This document shows, piece by piece, positions 42,238-50,830 of a stretch of 64,000 nucleotides of DNA. The position numbers and the translations under genes were made by a program. A model generated the notes under the pieces. That model made no database searches. It was not told where the DNA came from and was given only the letters and a program-made list of their open reading frames with translations. How positions within the stretch are numbered: position 1 is the stretch's first letter; each line of letters starts with the position of its first letter. Source of the DNA: Alphaproteobacteria bacterium (GTDB lineage Bacteria; Pseudomonadota; Alphaproteobacteria; Micropepsales; Micropepsaceae); contig CANJBZ010000021.1 of NCBI GenBank assembly GCA_947473475.1, positions 1 through 64,000 of the forward strand, read 5' to 3'.

Positions 42238-42341
42238 CGGCAGTTCCTTTTGCGCCAAACTAACGCGCCCCGGCGTTTTGCGCGAGGGGCTCTAGACCAT
42301 CCCATAAAAGGGGTTAGGCTTGGCTGCGATAGGGTGAGTGC

Positions 42342-43391
42342 ATGAACGAAATCCTCGGTGCCGCTGCGCCTACGCCGTTGCAGGACGGCTTCCACTTTCC
42401 TGCCGAATGGGAGCAGCATCGCCGCACCTGGATGTGCTGGCCTGCTCGCGGAGAATGCTTTGGCGGCGCGGAGGGGATCCTGCGGGCCAAACAGGCCTAT
42501 GCGCGCGTGGCGCGTGCGATTTCGTCGTTCGAGCCCGTGACGCTGGCGGCCCGCCCGTACGAAGTGGCCGAAGCGCGCTTGGCGACAGGCGGCAAGGTGG
42601 ATGTGGTCGAAATGCCGCTGGACGATTCCTGGGCGCGCGATTTCGGTCCCACCTTCCTGAAGAACGGCATGGGCAGGCTGGCGGGCGTGCAGTGGGAATT
42701 CAACGCCTGGGGCCGTAAATACCATCCGTATGCGAATGATGCCGTTTTTGCGAGTCGCGTGACGGAAGCGATCGGGGCCCGCGTCTACACCGCGCCGTTG
42801 ATTTGCGAAGGCGGCGCTTTGCATAGCGATGGGAAAGGTACGGTGCTGACGACGGAACAATGTCTTCTCAACCCCAATCGCAACCCTGGGCTTTCCAAGC
42901 GCGAAATCGAGGAGCTGCTCGAAGCCTATCTTGGCGCACGCAGCGTGATCTGGCTGGGTGACGGTTTTTCCGACATGGAGACGGACGGTCATATCGACAA
43001 CATCGCCTGCTTCGCGGGTCCCGGCCGCGTGATCCTGGGGGTGCCGCCCGCGCGAAGCCATCCCGATTATATCCCCGTGCAAGATGCCCTGCAGCGGCTG
43101 ACGGCGGTACGCGATGCCGAGGGCCGGCCGCTGGAGATCGTCGAACTGCCGCAGCCCAAGAAGCAACGTCTGTCGTGGGCGGGTCAGCTTCTGTCTGCAA
43201 GCTATGTGAATTTTTACCTCGTCAACGGCGCGCTTATCATGCCGGCCTTCGACGATCCGAACGATGAGGCCGCGCGGACCATTCTGGCCCAATGTTTTCC
43301 GGGGCGTGACATCATGCAGATCGATGCGCTCGACATCGTCCAAGGTGGCGGCGGCATCCATTGCATCACCCAGCAGGAGCCTGCCGTTTGA
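42342..43391 (+). CDS. aguA: Agmatine deiminase
   Basis: The 349-residue enzyme converts agmatine to N-carbamoylputrescine and ammonia. It matches the peptidyl-arginine deiminase/AguA fold: DSWARDFGPTF, CEGGALHSDGKGTVLTTEQC, GDGFSDMETDGHIDNIACF, and the catalytic Cys in GGGGIHCITQQEPA (about residue 341). The C-terminus is the normal family end. The next gene begins inside its stop codon, so both enzymes of the agmatine-to-putrescine route are made together. speA is not in the window. Confidence 0.93.
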   Translation: MNEILGAAAPTPLQDGFHFPAEWEQHRRTWMCWPARGECFGGAEGILRAKQAYARVARAISSFEPVTLAARPYEVAEARLATGGKVDVVEMPLDDSWARDFGPTFLKNGMGRLAGVQWEFNAWGRKYHPYANDAVFASRVTEAIGARVYTAPLICEGGALHSDGKGTVLTTEQCLLNPNRNPGLSKREIEELLEAYLGARSVIWLGDGFSDMETDGHIDNIACFAGPGRVILGVPPARSHPDYIPVQDALQRLTAVRDAEGRPLEIVELPQPKKQRLSWAGQLLSASYVNFYLVNGALIMPAFDDPNDEAARTILAQCFPGRDIMQIDALDIVQGGGGIHCITQQEPAV

Positions 43392-44260
43392 TCACTTTAG
43401 CCGCGGTTCAGTTCGCTTGCAGTTGGGACCTTGCCGCCAATATTGCAAAAGCCAAGGACATGGTCCGCCGCGCCCATGCGATGTCGGCCAATGTCGTGCT
43501 GCTGCCGGAATTTTTTGAAACGCCTTATTTCTGCCAGGACCAATCGGCGGAGCATTTTGCTTTGGCGCGTCCCTTCGAGGGCAATCCCGTCATCGCCGAA
43601 TTTTCCGAGCTTGCCGCTGAATTGGGTGTCGTTCTGCCGCTCAGCTTTTTCGAGGCCGCCAACAACGCGCATTACAATGCGCTGGCGATGATCGATGCGG
43701 ACGGGCGCGTGCTGGGCCGCTACCGCAAGTCCCATATTCCGGACGGACCGGGCTATCAGGAGAAGTTCTATTTCCGTCCCGGCGATTCCGGCTTCAAGGT
43801 CTGGCAGACGCGCTACGGCCGCTTTGGAGCGGCAATCTGCTGGGACCAGTGGTTTCCGGAAGCCGCGCGGGTCATGGCGTTGCAGGGCGCCGAAGTGCTG
43901 TTCTACCCCACCGCGATCGGAACCGAGCCGCCGCCCGCGCCACCTGTGGATTCGCGCGATCATTGGCGTCGCGTGATGCAAGGACATGCGGCCGCCAACT
44001 ACGTGTCCGTGGTTGCGGCCAACCGGATCGGGCGGGAGACTGGCCAAGCCGGCGAACTGAGCTTTTACGGCTCGTCCTTTATCGCCGGGGCCACCGGCGA
44101 AATCCTGTCCGGGCTCGGCCGCGATGAAGAAGGAATCGCTGTCGCTTCGGTCGATCTGCCGGCTATCGCCAAGGCCCGGCTGTCCTGGGGCCTGTTTCGC
44201 GACCGCCGCCCCGATCTCTATGGCCCGTTGTTGACGGCTGACGGAGGGGTGCCGTCTTAA
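43388..44260 (+). CDS. aguB: N-carbamoylputrescine amidase
   Basis: The 290-residue nitrilase-family enzyme hydrolyses N-carbamoylputrescine to putrescine, CO2 and ammonia. The Glu-Lys-Cys triad is in LLPEFFETPYF (Glu about 41), RYRKSHIPDGPGY (Lys about 114) and GAAICWDQWFPEAA (Cys about 151). A TTG start at 43388 overlaps the aguA stop (TTGA) and yields exactly the usual N-terminus ITLAAVQFACSW. Confidence 0.93.
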   Translation: MITLAAVQFACSWDLAANIAKAKDMVRRAHAMSANVVLLPEFFETPYFCQDQSAEHFALARPFEGNPVIAEFSELAAELGVVLPLSFFEAANNAHYNALAMIDADGRVLGRYRKSHIPDGPGYQEKFYFRPGDSGFKVWQTRYGRFGAAICWDQWFPEAARVMALQGAEVLFYPTAIGTEPPPAPPVDSRDHWRRVMQGHAAANYVSVVAANRIGRETGQAGELSFYGSSFIAGATGEILSGLGRDEEGIAVASVDLPAIAKARLSWGLFRDRRPDLYGPLLTADGGVPS

Positions 44261-44530
44261 CTATTCGGGTGCAATTCCCGGCAGTGCCCGCCGCGCCGCA
44301 TGCAACTCTTGCGGGTTTATCTGCTCGGCGTTAACGAATGCCTCGCATAATTTATCGTCGGCCAGCAGGTAATCCATGACCCCCGCCAGAACGTCCGGAT
44401 CGCCTGCGCGCATGCGCAAATCCTCGATTTCCAGCCCGGAAATCCTCAGGAATCGAACCAGAGCTTCGCTGTCGGTCGCGAGGAATCCAAGCGCCTTAAG
44501 GGCGAGCGTTTCGGCGGATGAGGTGCGCAT
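44261..44530 (-). CDS. DUF3572 family protein
   Basis: The 89-residue protein matches DUF3572, a small alphaproteobacterial family: [34 protein letters not shown], and [17 protein letters not shown]. Function is unknown. The ATG at 44530 is used rather than a TTG six bases upstream. It often neighbours divK, as here, in divergent orientation; it ends directly against aguB. Confidence 0.8.
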   Translation of the reverse strand: MRTSSAETLALKALGFLATDSEALVRFLRISGLEIEDLRMRAGDPDVLAGVMDYLLADDKLCEAFVNAEQINPQELHAARRALPGIAPE

Positions 44531-44647
44531 CGTCAATCGGACGTTAAGACATTTCGCCTAAAACTTACCACGGACAGAGCGGATTTAGAGCCGCTTAGAG
44601 GAGCATTGCCGGCGTTATTCATGACGCAGGCGGGTGGAGTTTCAAGA

Positions 44648-45022
44648 ATGGATGCCAGAGCTAAGACAGTTCTCATCGTCGAGGACAATGAGCTGAATAT
44701 GAAGCTCTTTCATGACCTTCTGGATGCCCACGGTTACAATATCCTGCAGACCAAGGATGGCATGGAGGCGCTGGATATCGCGCGCGAACACCACCCGGAT
44801 CTTATCCTGATGGACATTCAGCTGCCTGAAGTTTCCGGTCTGGAAGTGACCAAATGGCTGAAAGAGGACGAGTCGCTGCGGTCCATCCCGGTGGTCGCGG
44901 TTACAGCCTTCGCCATGAAAGGCGACGAAGAGGTCATCCGCCAAGGCGGGTGCGAGGCCTACATCTCCAAGCCGATTTCCGTTACTGGTTTCCTTGAAAC
45001 GGTCCGCCGCTTTCTCGGCTAA
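44648..45022 (+). CDS. divK: DivK single-domain response regulator
   Basis: The 124-residue protein is a lone receiver domain: [18 protein letters not shown] (acidic pocket), phospho-acceptor Asp in [14 protein letters not shown] (about residue 53), [12 protein letters not shown] (Thr switch), and [11 protein letters not shown] (Lys). It matches DivK, which in Caulobacter is controlled by PleC/DivJ and sets polarity and CtrA activity. pleD follows 18 bp later, as in Caulobacter. The gap of about 117 bp to DUF3572 must hold its promoter. Confidence 0.93.
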   Translation: MDARAKTVLIVEDNELNMKLFHDLLDAHGYNILQTKDGMEALDIAREHHPDLILMDIQLPEVSGLEVTKWLKEDESLRSIPVVAVTAFAMKGDEEVIRQGGCEAYISKPISVTGFLETVRRFLG

Positions 45023-45040
45023 GTTGAGTTTAGAGTTACA

Positions 45041-46408
45041 ATGACCGCTCGCGTTCTTGTTGTTGACGACATCATTTCCAACGTCAAATTGTTGGAAGCC
45101 AAGCTGGCCGCGGAATATTTCGAGGTCATAACCGCCAGCAATGGCGAGCAGGCGCTCGCGCGCGTTGCCGCCGATATGCCCGACATCATTCTGCTTGATG
45201 TGATGATGCCCGGCATGGACGGTTTTGAAGTCTGCCGCCGCATCAAGGCGAACACCAAAACGACTCACATCCCCATCGTTATGGTGACGGCGCTGGATCA
45301 GCCGAGCGATCGCGTGACCGGACTGGATGCGGGCGCCGACGATTTTCTGACCAAGCCGGTGGACGATACGGCGCTGTTTGCGCGCGTTCGCTCGCTTGTC
45401 CGTCTGAAGATGATGACGGACGAACTTCGCATGCGCGAAGAGACCGGGCAGAGCATGGGTCTGTCCGACGCGGGCGAGGTTCTGTTCGAGCCCGATCCGA
45501 CCGGCCATATTCTGATCGTCGAAGACCGGCCTGAATCGTCGGCCTGGTTCCGCGCGGCGCTTGAGCCCAAGAACAAAATGGCCAACGTCGCCACGTTTGA
45601 CGAGGCGCTCGTCCTTGCGCGCGGCGGAGAATTCGACCTGATCGTGGTCAGCCTCGGCGTGCGCAGTTTCGATGGGTTGCGGCTTTGCTCGCACCTGCGT
45701 TCGCTTGCCGAAATCCGCAACACGCCGGTCCTGGTTCTGGTCAATGAAGGCGAAAGCCGCAAGCTCGCCCAGGCGCTCGACATGGGCGTGAACGATTATC
45801 TCATGCGCCCCGTCGACAAGAACGAGTTGATGGCGCGCGTCAAGACGCAGCTCCGCAAGAAGCGTTATGCCGACAAGCTCCGGCACAATATGCAATTGAG
45901 CCTGGAAATGGCGATCACCGATCAGCTGACAGGATTGCACAATCGCCGTTACATGGCGCGCCATTTGGAAACCCAGATGAAGAACGCCAGCCCAGCCAAG
46001 CCGATATCGTTTTTCATCATGGACATCGATTTCTTTAAGTCGGTCAACGATACCCATGGCCATGACGTGGGCGATGAGGTGTTGCGCGAATTCGCCAGCC
46101 GCATTTCGGCCAATGTGCGTGGTATCGATCTGGCGTGCCGCTATGGCGGTGAAGAATTTGTTGTCGTGATGCCGGACACCGATACGGCATTTGCCTATTC
46201 CGTCGCCGAACGCTTGCGTCAAAGCGTCGAGAGTACGCCGTTTCCAATCAGCCGCGCGCCGCATGCCATCAACGTCACGGTGAGTATCGGTATTGCGTCG
46301 TCGAATGGCGGCAGCGATGCGTCCGATAAGCTTCTGCACCGGGCCGATCAGGCGCTCTATCGCGCCAAGCGCGAAGGCCGCAACCGCGTTATCGCCGAAG
46401 CCGCCTAG
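45041..46408 (+). CDS. pleD: PleD diguanylate cyclase response regulator
   Basis: The 455-residue protein has two receiver domains and a GGDEF domain. The first has DIILLDVMMPGMDG (phospho-Asp about 53); the second (about 155-280) lacks the Asp (LIVVSLGV), as expected of the PleD adaptor domain. The cyclase has RYGGEEFVVVMPDT, with the inhibitory I-site RGID nine residues upstream. It makes c-di-GMP at the stalked pole during the swarmer-to-stalked transition. Its TAG stop codon is supplied by the first bases of a double-hairpin repeat. Confidence 0.93.
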   Translation: MTARVLVVDDIISNVKLLEAKLAAEYFEVITASNGEQALARVAADMPDIILLDVMMPGMDGFEVCRRIKANTKTTHIPIVMVTALDQPSDRVTGLDAGADDFLTKPVDDTALFARVRSLVRLKMMTDELRMREETGQSMGLSDAGEVLFEPDPTGHILIVEDRPESSAWFRAALEPKNKMANVATFDEALVLARGGEFDLIVVSLGVRSFDGLRLCSHLRSLAEIRNTPVLVLVNEGESRKLAQALDMGVNDYLMRPVDKNELMARVKTQLRKKRYADKLRHNMQLSLEMAITDQLTGLHNRRYMARHLETQMKNASPAKPISFFIMDIDFFKSVNDTHGHDVGDEVLREFASRISANVRGIDLACRYGGEEFVVVMPDTDTAFAYSVAERLRQSVESTPFPISRAPHAINVTVSIGIASSNGGSDASDKLLHRADQALYRAKREGRNRVIAEAA

Positions 46409-46466
46409 AGCGCAATCCGGCTAAGTGGACGCCGGTTCGCCGTTAGATTGCGCGTCAAATCTCTAG
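46406..46466. repeat. Left half of the double-hairpin element, at the pleD stop
   Basis: The TAGAGCGCAATCCGG...GATTGCGC hairpin matches the left half of the tandem element at 24419. The right hairpin is lost; only a CTCTAG end remains. The element's first three bases are the pleD stop codon. Confidence 0.8.
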
Positions 46467-46473
46467 CCGTCTT

Positions 46474-46956
46474 TCACTGCGCTACCGGTGCGGAGATTTC
46501 GTTCGTTGCCGAGAGGATGCGGATCGTGGTCATTGTGGCCGGCAGCGCATCGACGCGAAGTTCCGCTTCTAAAACTTCTGGCGCGCGGTTCGCATCGGGC
46601 ATAGCAGGCGATGTCGCGACCAACTTATAGCGCGCCACACCGGCGGTGGCGTTCTCCGCATCTTCGACCAGCTTGACGCCAGTCCATCCGGGCGAGATGG
46701 CGGTGCCGGTAACCCGGATAATGACCGCCATGGGTGCATCCTGCGGGCGGGTCAGCATCACGCTGTCCACTGTGTTCAACGGCAACTCAGTCGCTGCAGG
46801 AATCGGCGGTGCTGAAGGTGGCTGCGGCGCTGCGGGCGCTTCAGCCGGGGCAGGGGCCTCCTCCGGTGTTGGCGCCGGCGTCTGTGCGCCACGGTTACAG
46901 CTTGCCACCGCAACGGCTGCCAGCAGGACTATAACTCTAAGTAAGTTCCGAGCCAT
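46474..46956 (-). CDS. Pro/Ala-rich lipoprotein of unknown function
   Basis: The 160-residue product has a lipoprotein signal with lipobox AVASC (Cys about residue 19). A Pro/Ala/Glu-rich linker (APAPTPEEAPAPAEAPAAP) is followed by a compact C-terminal domain of about 100 residues (TELPLNTVDSVMLTRPQD onward) without recognisable family. The linker would hold the domain away from the outer membrane. ATG 46956 is preferred over an ATG nine bases upstream. Confidence 0.6.
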   Translation of the reverse strand: MARNLLRVIVLLAAVAVASCNRGAQTPAPTPEEAPAPAEAPAAPQPPSAPPIPAATELPLNTVDSVMLTRPQDAPMAVIIRVTGTAISPGWTGVKLVEDAENATAGVARYKLVATSPAMPDANRAPEVLEAELRVDALPATMTTIRILSATNEISAPVAQ

Positions 46957-47211
46957 GGGACGCATATACCCTCAGGGCAAAGATACCCTCTGATCGCGTC
47001 CATAGATACGAAGGCGTTCCAGCAGGATCAACAGACCCTGCTGGATCCGCCAAAACGCTAAGCTAAAGCTAATCTTGCGGAGCCGGTGCGCCGGGAGTAC
47101 CCGGCGGGCCGGGCACTTAGCGGTGTATGGCCACGGCAAATCTTTAGACAGCAGAAAACACCCCGGCCGAAAAACGACCGGGGTGTTGCAAGCAAAAACG
47201 CGAGCCGCTGA
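46957..47211. other. Gap between two lipoprotein genes with a hairpin
   Basis: An 8-bp stem CCAGCAGG/CCTGCTGG (47019-47044) sits in this gap. Otherwise there is only GC-rich sequence and the terminator at 47157. Frames that cross it are low-complexity shadows of the Pro/Ala-rich genes. Confidence 0.4.
47157..47187 (-). terminator. Rho-independent terminator of the small lipoprotein gene
   Basis: A 10-bp perfect stem AACACCCCGG/CCGGGGTGTT (minus-strand reading) with loop TCGTTTTTCGG is followed by TTCTG. It lies 25 bp downstream of the lipoprotein stop at 47212. Confidence 0.8.
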
Positions 47212-47412
47212 TTACGGAGCGGGCGCGGGCGCCGGGGCAGCCGCATCCGCCGGAGCGGCTTCTGCGGGCGGGGCTTCTGCCGGAGGCGCGGCCTCTGCCG
47301 GAGCTGCGGCGGGCGCTTCCGCAGCGGGAGCCGGCGCCGGAGCGCTATTCTGGTTACAGGCGACCAGCAAGGTGAGCGTCGCAAGCGCAGCAAGAACTTT
47401 TAGAGACTTCAT
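47212..47412 (-). CDS. Small Ala/Pro-rich lipoprotein
   Basis: The 66-residue product has a lipoprotein signal (MKSLKVLAALATLTLLVACN, lipobox LVAC) and a mature part of about 45 residues made of Ala, Pro and Glu only. It has a good AGGAG ribosome site and its own terminator, so it is a true expressed gene despite low complexity. Such short lipoproteins may line the outer membrane; no partner is evident. Confidence 0.7.
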   Translation of the reverse strand: MKSLKVLAALATLTLLVACNQNSAPAPAPAAEAPAAAPAEAAPPAEAPPAEAAPADAAAPAPAPAP

Positions 47413-47502
47413 TTTTTTAACTCCTATTCAGGCAGAAAAATTAATTCGAGGATTCGGGACGGAGACCTATTGAGTAATGGAGACTTTGTCCAAACTCAAC
47501 GA

Positions 47503-48288
47503 TCAAATAGACAATTCGCACACAACAGGGACATGGTCCGAAGGTTTTTCCCACCCTCTTACCTTGCGCTCTATGTAACTGCCCACCAACCGATCGGCAG
47601 CCTGGGCCGACAATAAGATATGATCGATGCGAATGCCATGGTCTTTAACCCATGCACCGGCTTGATAATCCCAAAATGTATAGCGATGCGGGTCGGCATG
47701 GCAGGCGCGGAACGCATCGGTAAAGCCGAGATTGAGGATGCGACGGAAAGCCGCGCGGGTTTCCGGCTGAAATAGCGCGTCCGAGGTCCAGGCCGTGGGA
47801 TCGTAGCAATCGTCCGGGGTCGGAATGACGTTGAAATCGCCGGTAAGAACCAACGGCTCTTCAAAGCTTAACAGCCGCCGCGCGTGGGCGTTAAGCCGCT
47901 CCAGCCAGGCCAGCTTGTAGGCGAATCGCTCTGTACCCGGCGGATTGCCATTGGGCGCGTAGATCGATGCGACACGCACCACGCCGCCATTTTCTCCGGG
48001 CACCACGGCCTCCAAATAGCGCGCGTGGTCGTCGCCTTCGACCGCGGGGAGGCCCCGTGTGATGTCCTCGGGGGGGCGTTTGGAGAGGATGGCGACGCCG
48101 TTGTAGCTCTTCTGTCCGTGCACGGTGCAATTATAGCCCATGCTCTCGAAGGCTTCGGCGGGGAAGCCCTCGTCCGTCGTCTTGATCTCCTGCATGCAGA
48201 CGACATCGGGCGCCGCCTCGGCGATCCAGGCTTTCACCGTGTCGAGCCGCGCCCTGACGGAGTTGACGTTCCAGGTAGCAATTTTCAT
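47503..48288 (-). CDS. xth: Exodeoxyribonuclease III
   Basis: The 261-residue DNA repair enzyme has the Exo III/AP endonuclease motifs: KIATWNVNSVRARL, CMQEIKTTDEGFP (metal Glu), YNGVAILSK, LTGDFNVIPTPDD, and the C-terminal SDHVPVVCEL with the catalytic Asp-His pair. It cuts at abasic sites and trims 3' ends. Length fits. The Fe-S carrier gene lies 13 bp upstream on the same strand. Confidence 0.93.
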   Translation of the reverse strand: MKIATWNVNSVRARLDTVKAWIAEAAPDVVCMQEIKTTDEGFPAEAFESMGYNCTVHGQKSYNGVAILSKRPPEDITRGLPAVEGDDHARYLEAVVPGENGGVVRVASIYAPNGNPPGTERFAYKLAWLERLNAHARRLLSFEEPLVLTGDFNVIPTPDDCYDPTAWTSDALFQPETRAAFRRILNLGFTDAFRACHADPHRYTFWDYQAGAWVKDHGIRIDHILLSAQAADRLVGSYIERKVRGWEKPSDHVPVVCELSI

Positions 48289-48301
48289 GAGCGCAAGGCG
48301 G

Positions 48302-48652
48302 TCAAACCGAGAAGCTGGTGCCGCAGCCGCAGGATGAGGTCGCGTTCGGATTGTTGATTCGGAATGCCGCTCCGATCATCTCCTCGACGAAGTCGATCTC
48401 GGCGCCTTTCAGGAAATCCAGCGATACCGGATCGATCAGAACCTTTGCCGCGCCGCGCGCGATAAGAAGATCGTCGTCAGCGCGCGCCTCATCGAAGCAG
48501 AAATCGTACTGGAAACCGGAGCAGCCGCCGCCGGTGACCGCGACGCGCAGCATCGCCGCTCCCGCTTCGGCCTGAAGGATTTCTCCGATTCGTTTGGCCG
48601 CACGCTCGGTCAAGCGCACCGGCCCGGCGTCTATGATCGTTTCATCGTGCAT
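48302..48652 (-). CDS. A-type iron-sulfur cluster carrier (HesB/IscA/ErpA)
   Basis: The 116-residue protein has the HesB fold with three conserved Cys: GGGCSGFQYDF (first), and SSCGCGTSF at the C-terminus (second and third). It takes Fe-S clusters from the scaffold to target enzymes. It resembles ErpA. The longer in-frame start overlaps divergent dgt, so ATG 48652 is chosen, leaving 47 bp between the starts. This gene back to back with dgt is a common alphaproteobacterial arrangement. Confidence 0.88.
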   Translation of the reverse strand: MHDETIIDAGPVRLTERAAKRIGEILQAEAGAAMLRVAVTGGGCSGFQYDFCFDEARADDDLLIARGAAKVLIDPVSLDFLKGAEIDFVEEMIGAAFRINNPNATSSCGCGTSFSV

Positions 48653-48699
48653 CGAGAACAGCCTATCATGTGTACCGCTATGTAATAGCTGCAGGGCCA

Positions 48700-49914
48700 A
48701 TGTCCAAGCATGAGCCGCCAGGGAGACTTTTGGGGCCGCAATTCACTCCGCCGCAGCGGGCGCCTTACGCCACGCGCCCCGAAACCAGCCGGGGCCGCTT
48801 CTGGCCGGAAGAAGAGAGCACTACCCGGAGCTGCTATCAGCGCGACCGTGACCGCATTATTCATTCGACGGCGTTCCGGCGTTTGAAGCATAAGACTCAG
48901 GTCTTCGTTCAGCATGAAGGCGATTATTACCGCACCCGGCTGACGCATTCGCTGGAGGTCGCACAGATAGCGCGGTCCATCGCCCGTGTGCTCGGGTTGG
49001 ACGAAGACCTGTCCGAGGCTTTGGCGCTGTCGCATGACCTTGGCCATCCGCCCTTCGGACATGCCGGTGAGGCGGCGCTCGATGCCTGCATGGCCGGCCA
49101 TGGCGGCTTTGACCATAATGCCCAGGCGCTGGTGCTGGTCACACGGCTGGAGCACCGTTATGCCGGCTTCGATGGGCTGAACCTGACCTGGGAATCGCTG
49201 GAAGGGCTCGTCAAGCACAACGGTCCTCTGTTCGCACCGGACGGCGCCCCCGACGAGATCCCCGAAGCGATCACAGACTTTGCCTGGAACCTGGAGCTGG
49301 AAACCCATGCCGGGCTTGAGGCCCAGGTCGCAGCCCTATCCGACGACATCGCCTATCTCAATCATGACATCGATGACGGGCTCCGGGCCGGGTTGTTCGA
49401 AACCGAGGCGCTGTTCGAGGCTCCGCTTGCCGGGCCGGTGTTCCGAGCGGTCGATGCCGCCCATCCTAACCTGGAGCGAGGCCGCTTGATCGGCGAGGCG
49501 GTGCGCCGGCTGATCAGCGCCATGGTCGCCGATGTTGTCACCGAAACAGGCAGGCGGCTGGCCAAGGCCCGGCCCCAAAGCGTTGCCGGCGTTCGGGCGC
49601 AAAAAGCGCCGCTCGCTTCCTTTTCACCCGTCTTGAAAGACGAACTCGTGGCTCTGAAGGCATTCCTGTTCGAGCGCATGTACCGCCACCCGAGGGTCAT
49701 GCAAGTGATGCAAAAAGCCCAGGTCGCGCTGACGGAGCTGTTTGCCGCCCTGACCGCCGAACCCGCGCTTTTGCCGCCCGATTGGATCGAGCAGTGCGGT
49801 ATGGCGCACGATCGGGCCACCGCGCGGGCGGTCTGCGACTATATTGCGGGGATGACCGACCGCTATGCCTTGCAAGAATACCGAAGAATCTTCCACATGG
49901 AATTTCAGCTTTGA
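48700..49914 (+). CDS. dgt: dGTPase-like HD-domain triphosphohydrolase
   Basis: The 404-residue protein has an HD domain with HSLEVAQIARSIARVLG, ALSHDLGHPPFGHAGE (metal His/Asp) and FDHNAQALVLVT. The N-terminal RDRDRIIHSTAFRRLKHKTQ is the Dgt substrate-binding region. It hydrolyses dNTPs to nucleoside and triphosphate. This is the type 2 dgt typical of alphaproteobacteria, usually next to argS; argS is absent here and a SPOR protein gene follows. Confidence 0.9.
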   Translation: MSKHEPPGRLLGPQFTPPQRAPYATRPETSRGRFWPEEESTTRSCYQRDRDRIIHSTAFRRLKHKTQVFVQHEGDYYRTRLTHSLEVAQIARSIARVLGLDEDLSEALALSHDLGHPPFGHAGEAALDACMAGHGGFDHNAQALVLVTRLEHRYAGFDGLNLTWESLEGLVKHNGPLFAPDGAPDEIPEAITDFAWNLELETHAGLEAQVAALSDDIAYLNHDIDDGLRAGLFETEALFEAPLAGPVFRAVDAAHPNLERGRLIGEAVRRLISAMVADVVTETGRRLAKARPQSVAGVRAQKAPLASFSPVLKDELVALKAFLFERMYRHPRVMQVMQKAQVALTELFAALTAEPALLPPDWIEQCGMAHDRATARAVCDYIAGMTDRYALQEYRRIFHMEFQL

Positions 49915-49998
49915 GGCCCCGGAAGGGTATGCGCAGCGATGCTTCGGACCCGCACGGGTGGTAAAAATGTCGAACTTGCGATTCGGCGGAGGCCGGCC

Positions 49999-50802
49999 AT
50001 GAACAACCAGCAGCGCGGCGTTTATCAGCCATCGATGGACAATATCCCGATCTACGATCTCTCAGACGATGAGGTCGAAGAGGAAGAACACTCACGGCTG
50101 CCGCTGTTGATCGTCATTGCACTTCTGGTTCTGGCGGCGTTCGCTGGGGTCGTCTGGCTCGCCTACAACCAAGGCGTGGCGCGCGGCCGGGCAGGGGCAA
50201 CGGTCATTATCGCGGCTCCCGATGGACCTGTGCGGACGGCCCCCGCCGATGGCGGTGGTGCCGAGACGCCCTACGAGGGGTTGAAAGTCTACCAGCAACC
50301 CGCTTCCCCGGCGCAGGAAGCGGCAGGGTCCTCTTTGGCACAGCAGCCGCAGGTCGAAATTCCGGCGGTTGTGGCCCCGCCTGCTCAGCAGCCCGCGCAG
50401 ATTGTGGAAGCTCCGCCCGTCCGGCTGACTCCGCCCCCGGCGCAGGTAGCGCCGGCAACGATAGCGCCTCCTCCTGCCGCCGCTGTAGCGGCCCCTGCGA
50501 AACCTGCTGCCGTTGCCCAAATTGCCCCAGCGGCGACAGAAGCCGCTGTCGCAGGCAAGGCCGTGCTGCAAATCGGGTCGTATGAGACCGCGGAAATCGC
50601 GAATAAAGAGTTTGCTTCGATAAAAACGCGGCATGCAGCCGTCGTCGGACAATTGGCGGCGGATATTCAGAAGGCCGATCTCGGCGCCAAAGGGATCTGG
50701 TATCGCCTGCGGGTAGGCCCGTTCGCGGACAAAGCCACCGCGGCAACGGCATGTGAAAAACTCAGGGCTGAAGGCGGAAATTGTTTCGTGACGGCGCCTT
50801 GA
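49999..50802 (+). CDS. SPOR-domain inner-membrane protein
   Basis: The 267-residue protein has a short acidic cytoplasmic part (DLSDDEVEEEEHSR), one membrane helix (LPLLIVIALLVLAAFAGVVW, about residues 34-53), a long Pro/Ala/Gln-rich periplasmic linker, and a C-terminal SPOR domain (VLQIGSYETAEIANKEFASI to CFVTAP). SPOR binds denuded peptidoglycan at the septum. In alphaproteobacteria this gene stands between dgt/argS and nagZ, as here. Confidence 0.85.
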   Translation: MNNQQRGVYQPSMDNIPIYDLSDDEVEEEEHSRLPLLIVIALLVLAAFAGVVWLAYNQGVARGRAGATVIIAAPDGPVRTAPADGGGAETPYEGLKVYQQPASPAQEAAGSSLAQQPQVEIPAVVAPPAQQPAQIVEAPPVRLTPPPAQVAPATIAPPPAAAVAAPAKPAAVAQIAPAATEAAVAGKAVLQIGSYETAEIANKEFASIKTRHAAVVGQLAADIQKADLGAKGIWYRLRVGPFADKATAATACEKLRAEGGNCFVTAP

Positions 50803-50830
50803 GGGATGGAATCGACCCAGTGAGGCTGCA

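Noticed and set aside
44642-46339. 565-codon frame antisense to divK and pleD
   Set aside because: Both sense genes are fully recognisable; the antisense frame spans two genes and their gap.
47058-47473. Frames across the small lipoprotein gene on both strands
   Set aside because: They are low-complexity Ala/Gly or Arg/Pro shadows; only the minus-strand frame at 47212-47412 has a lipoprotein signal, ribosome site and terminator.
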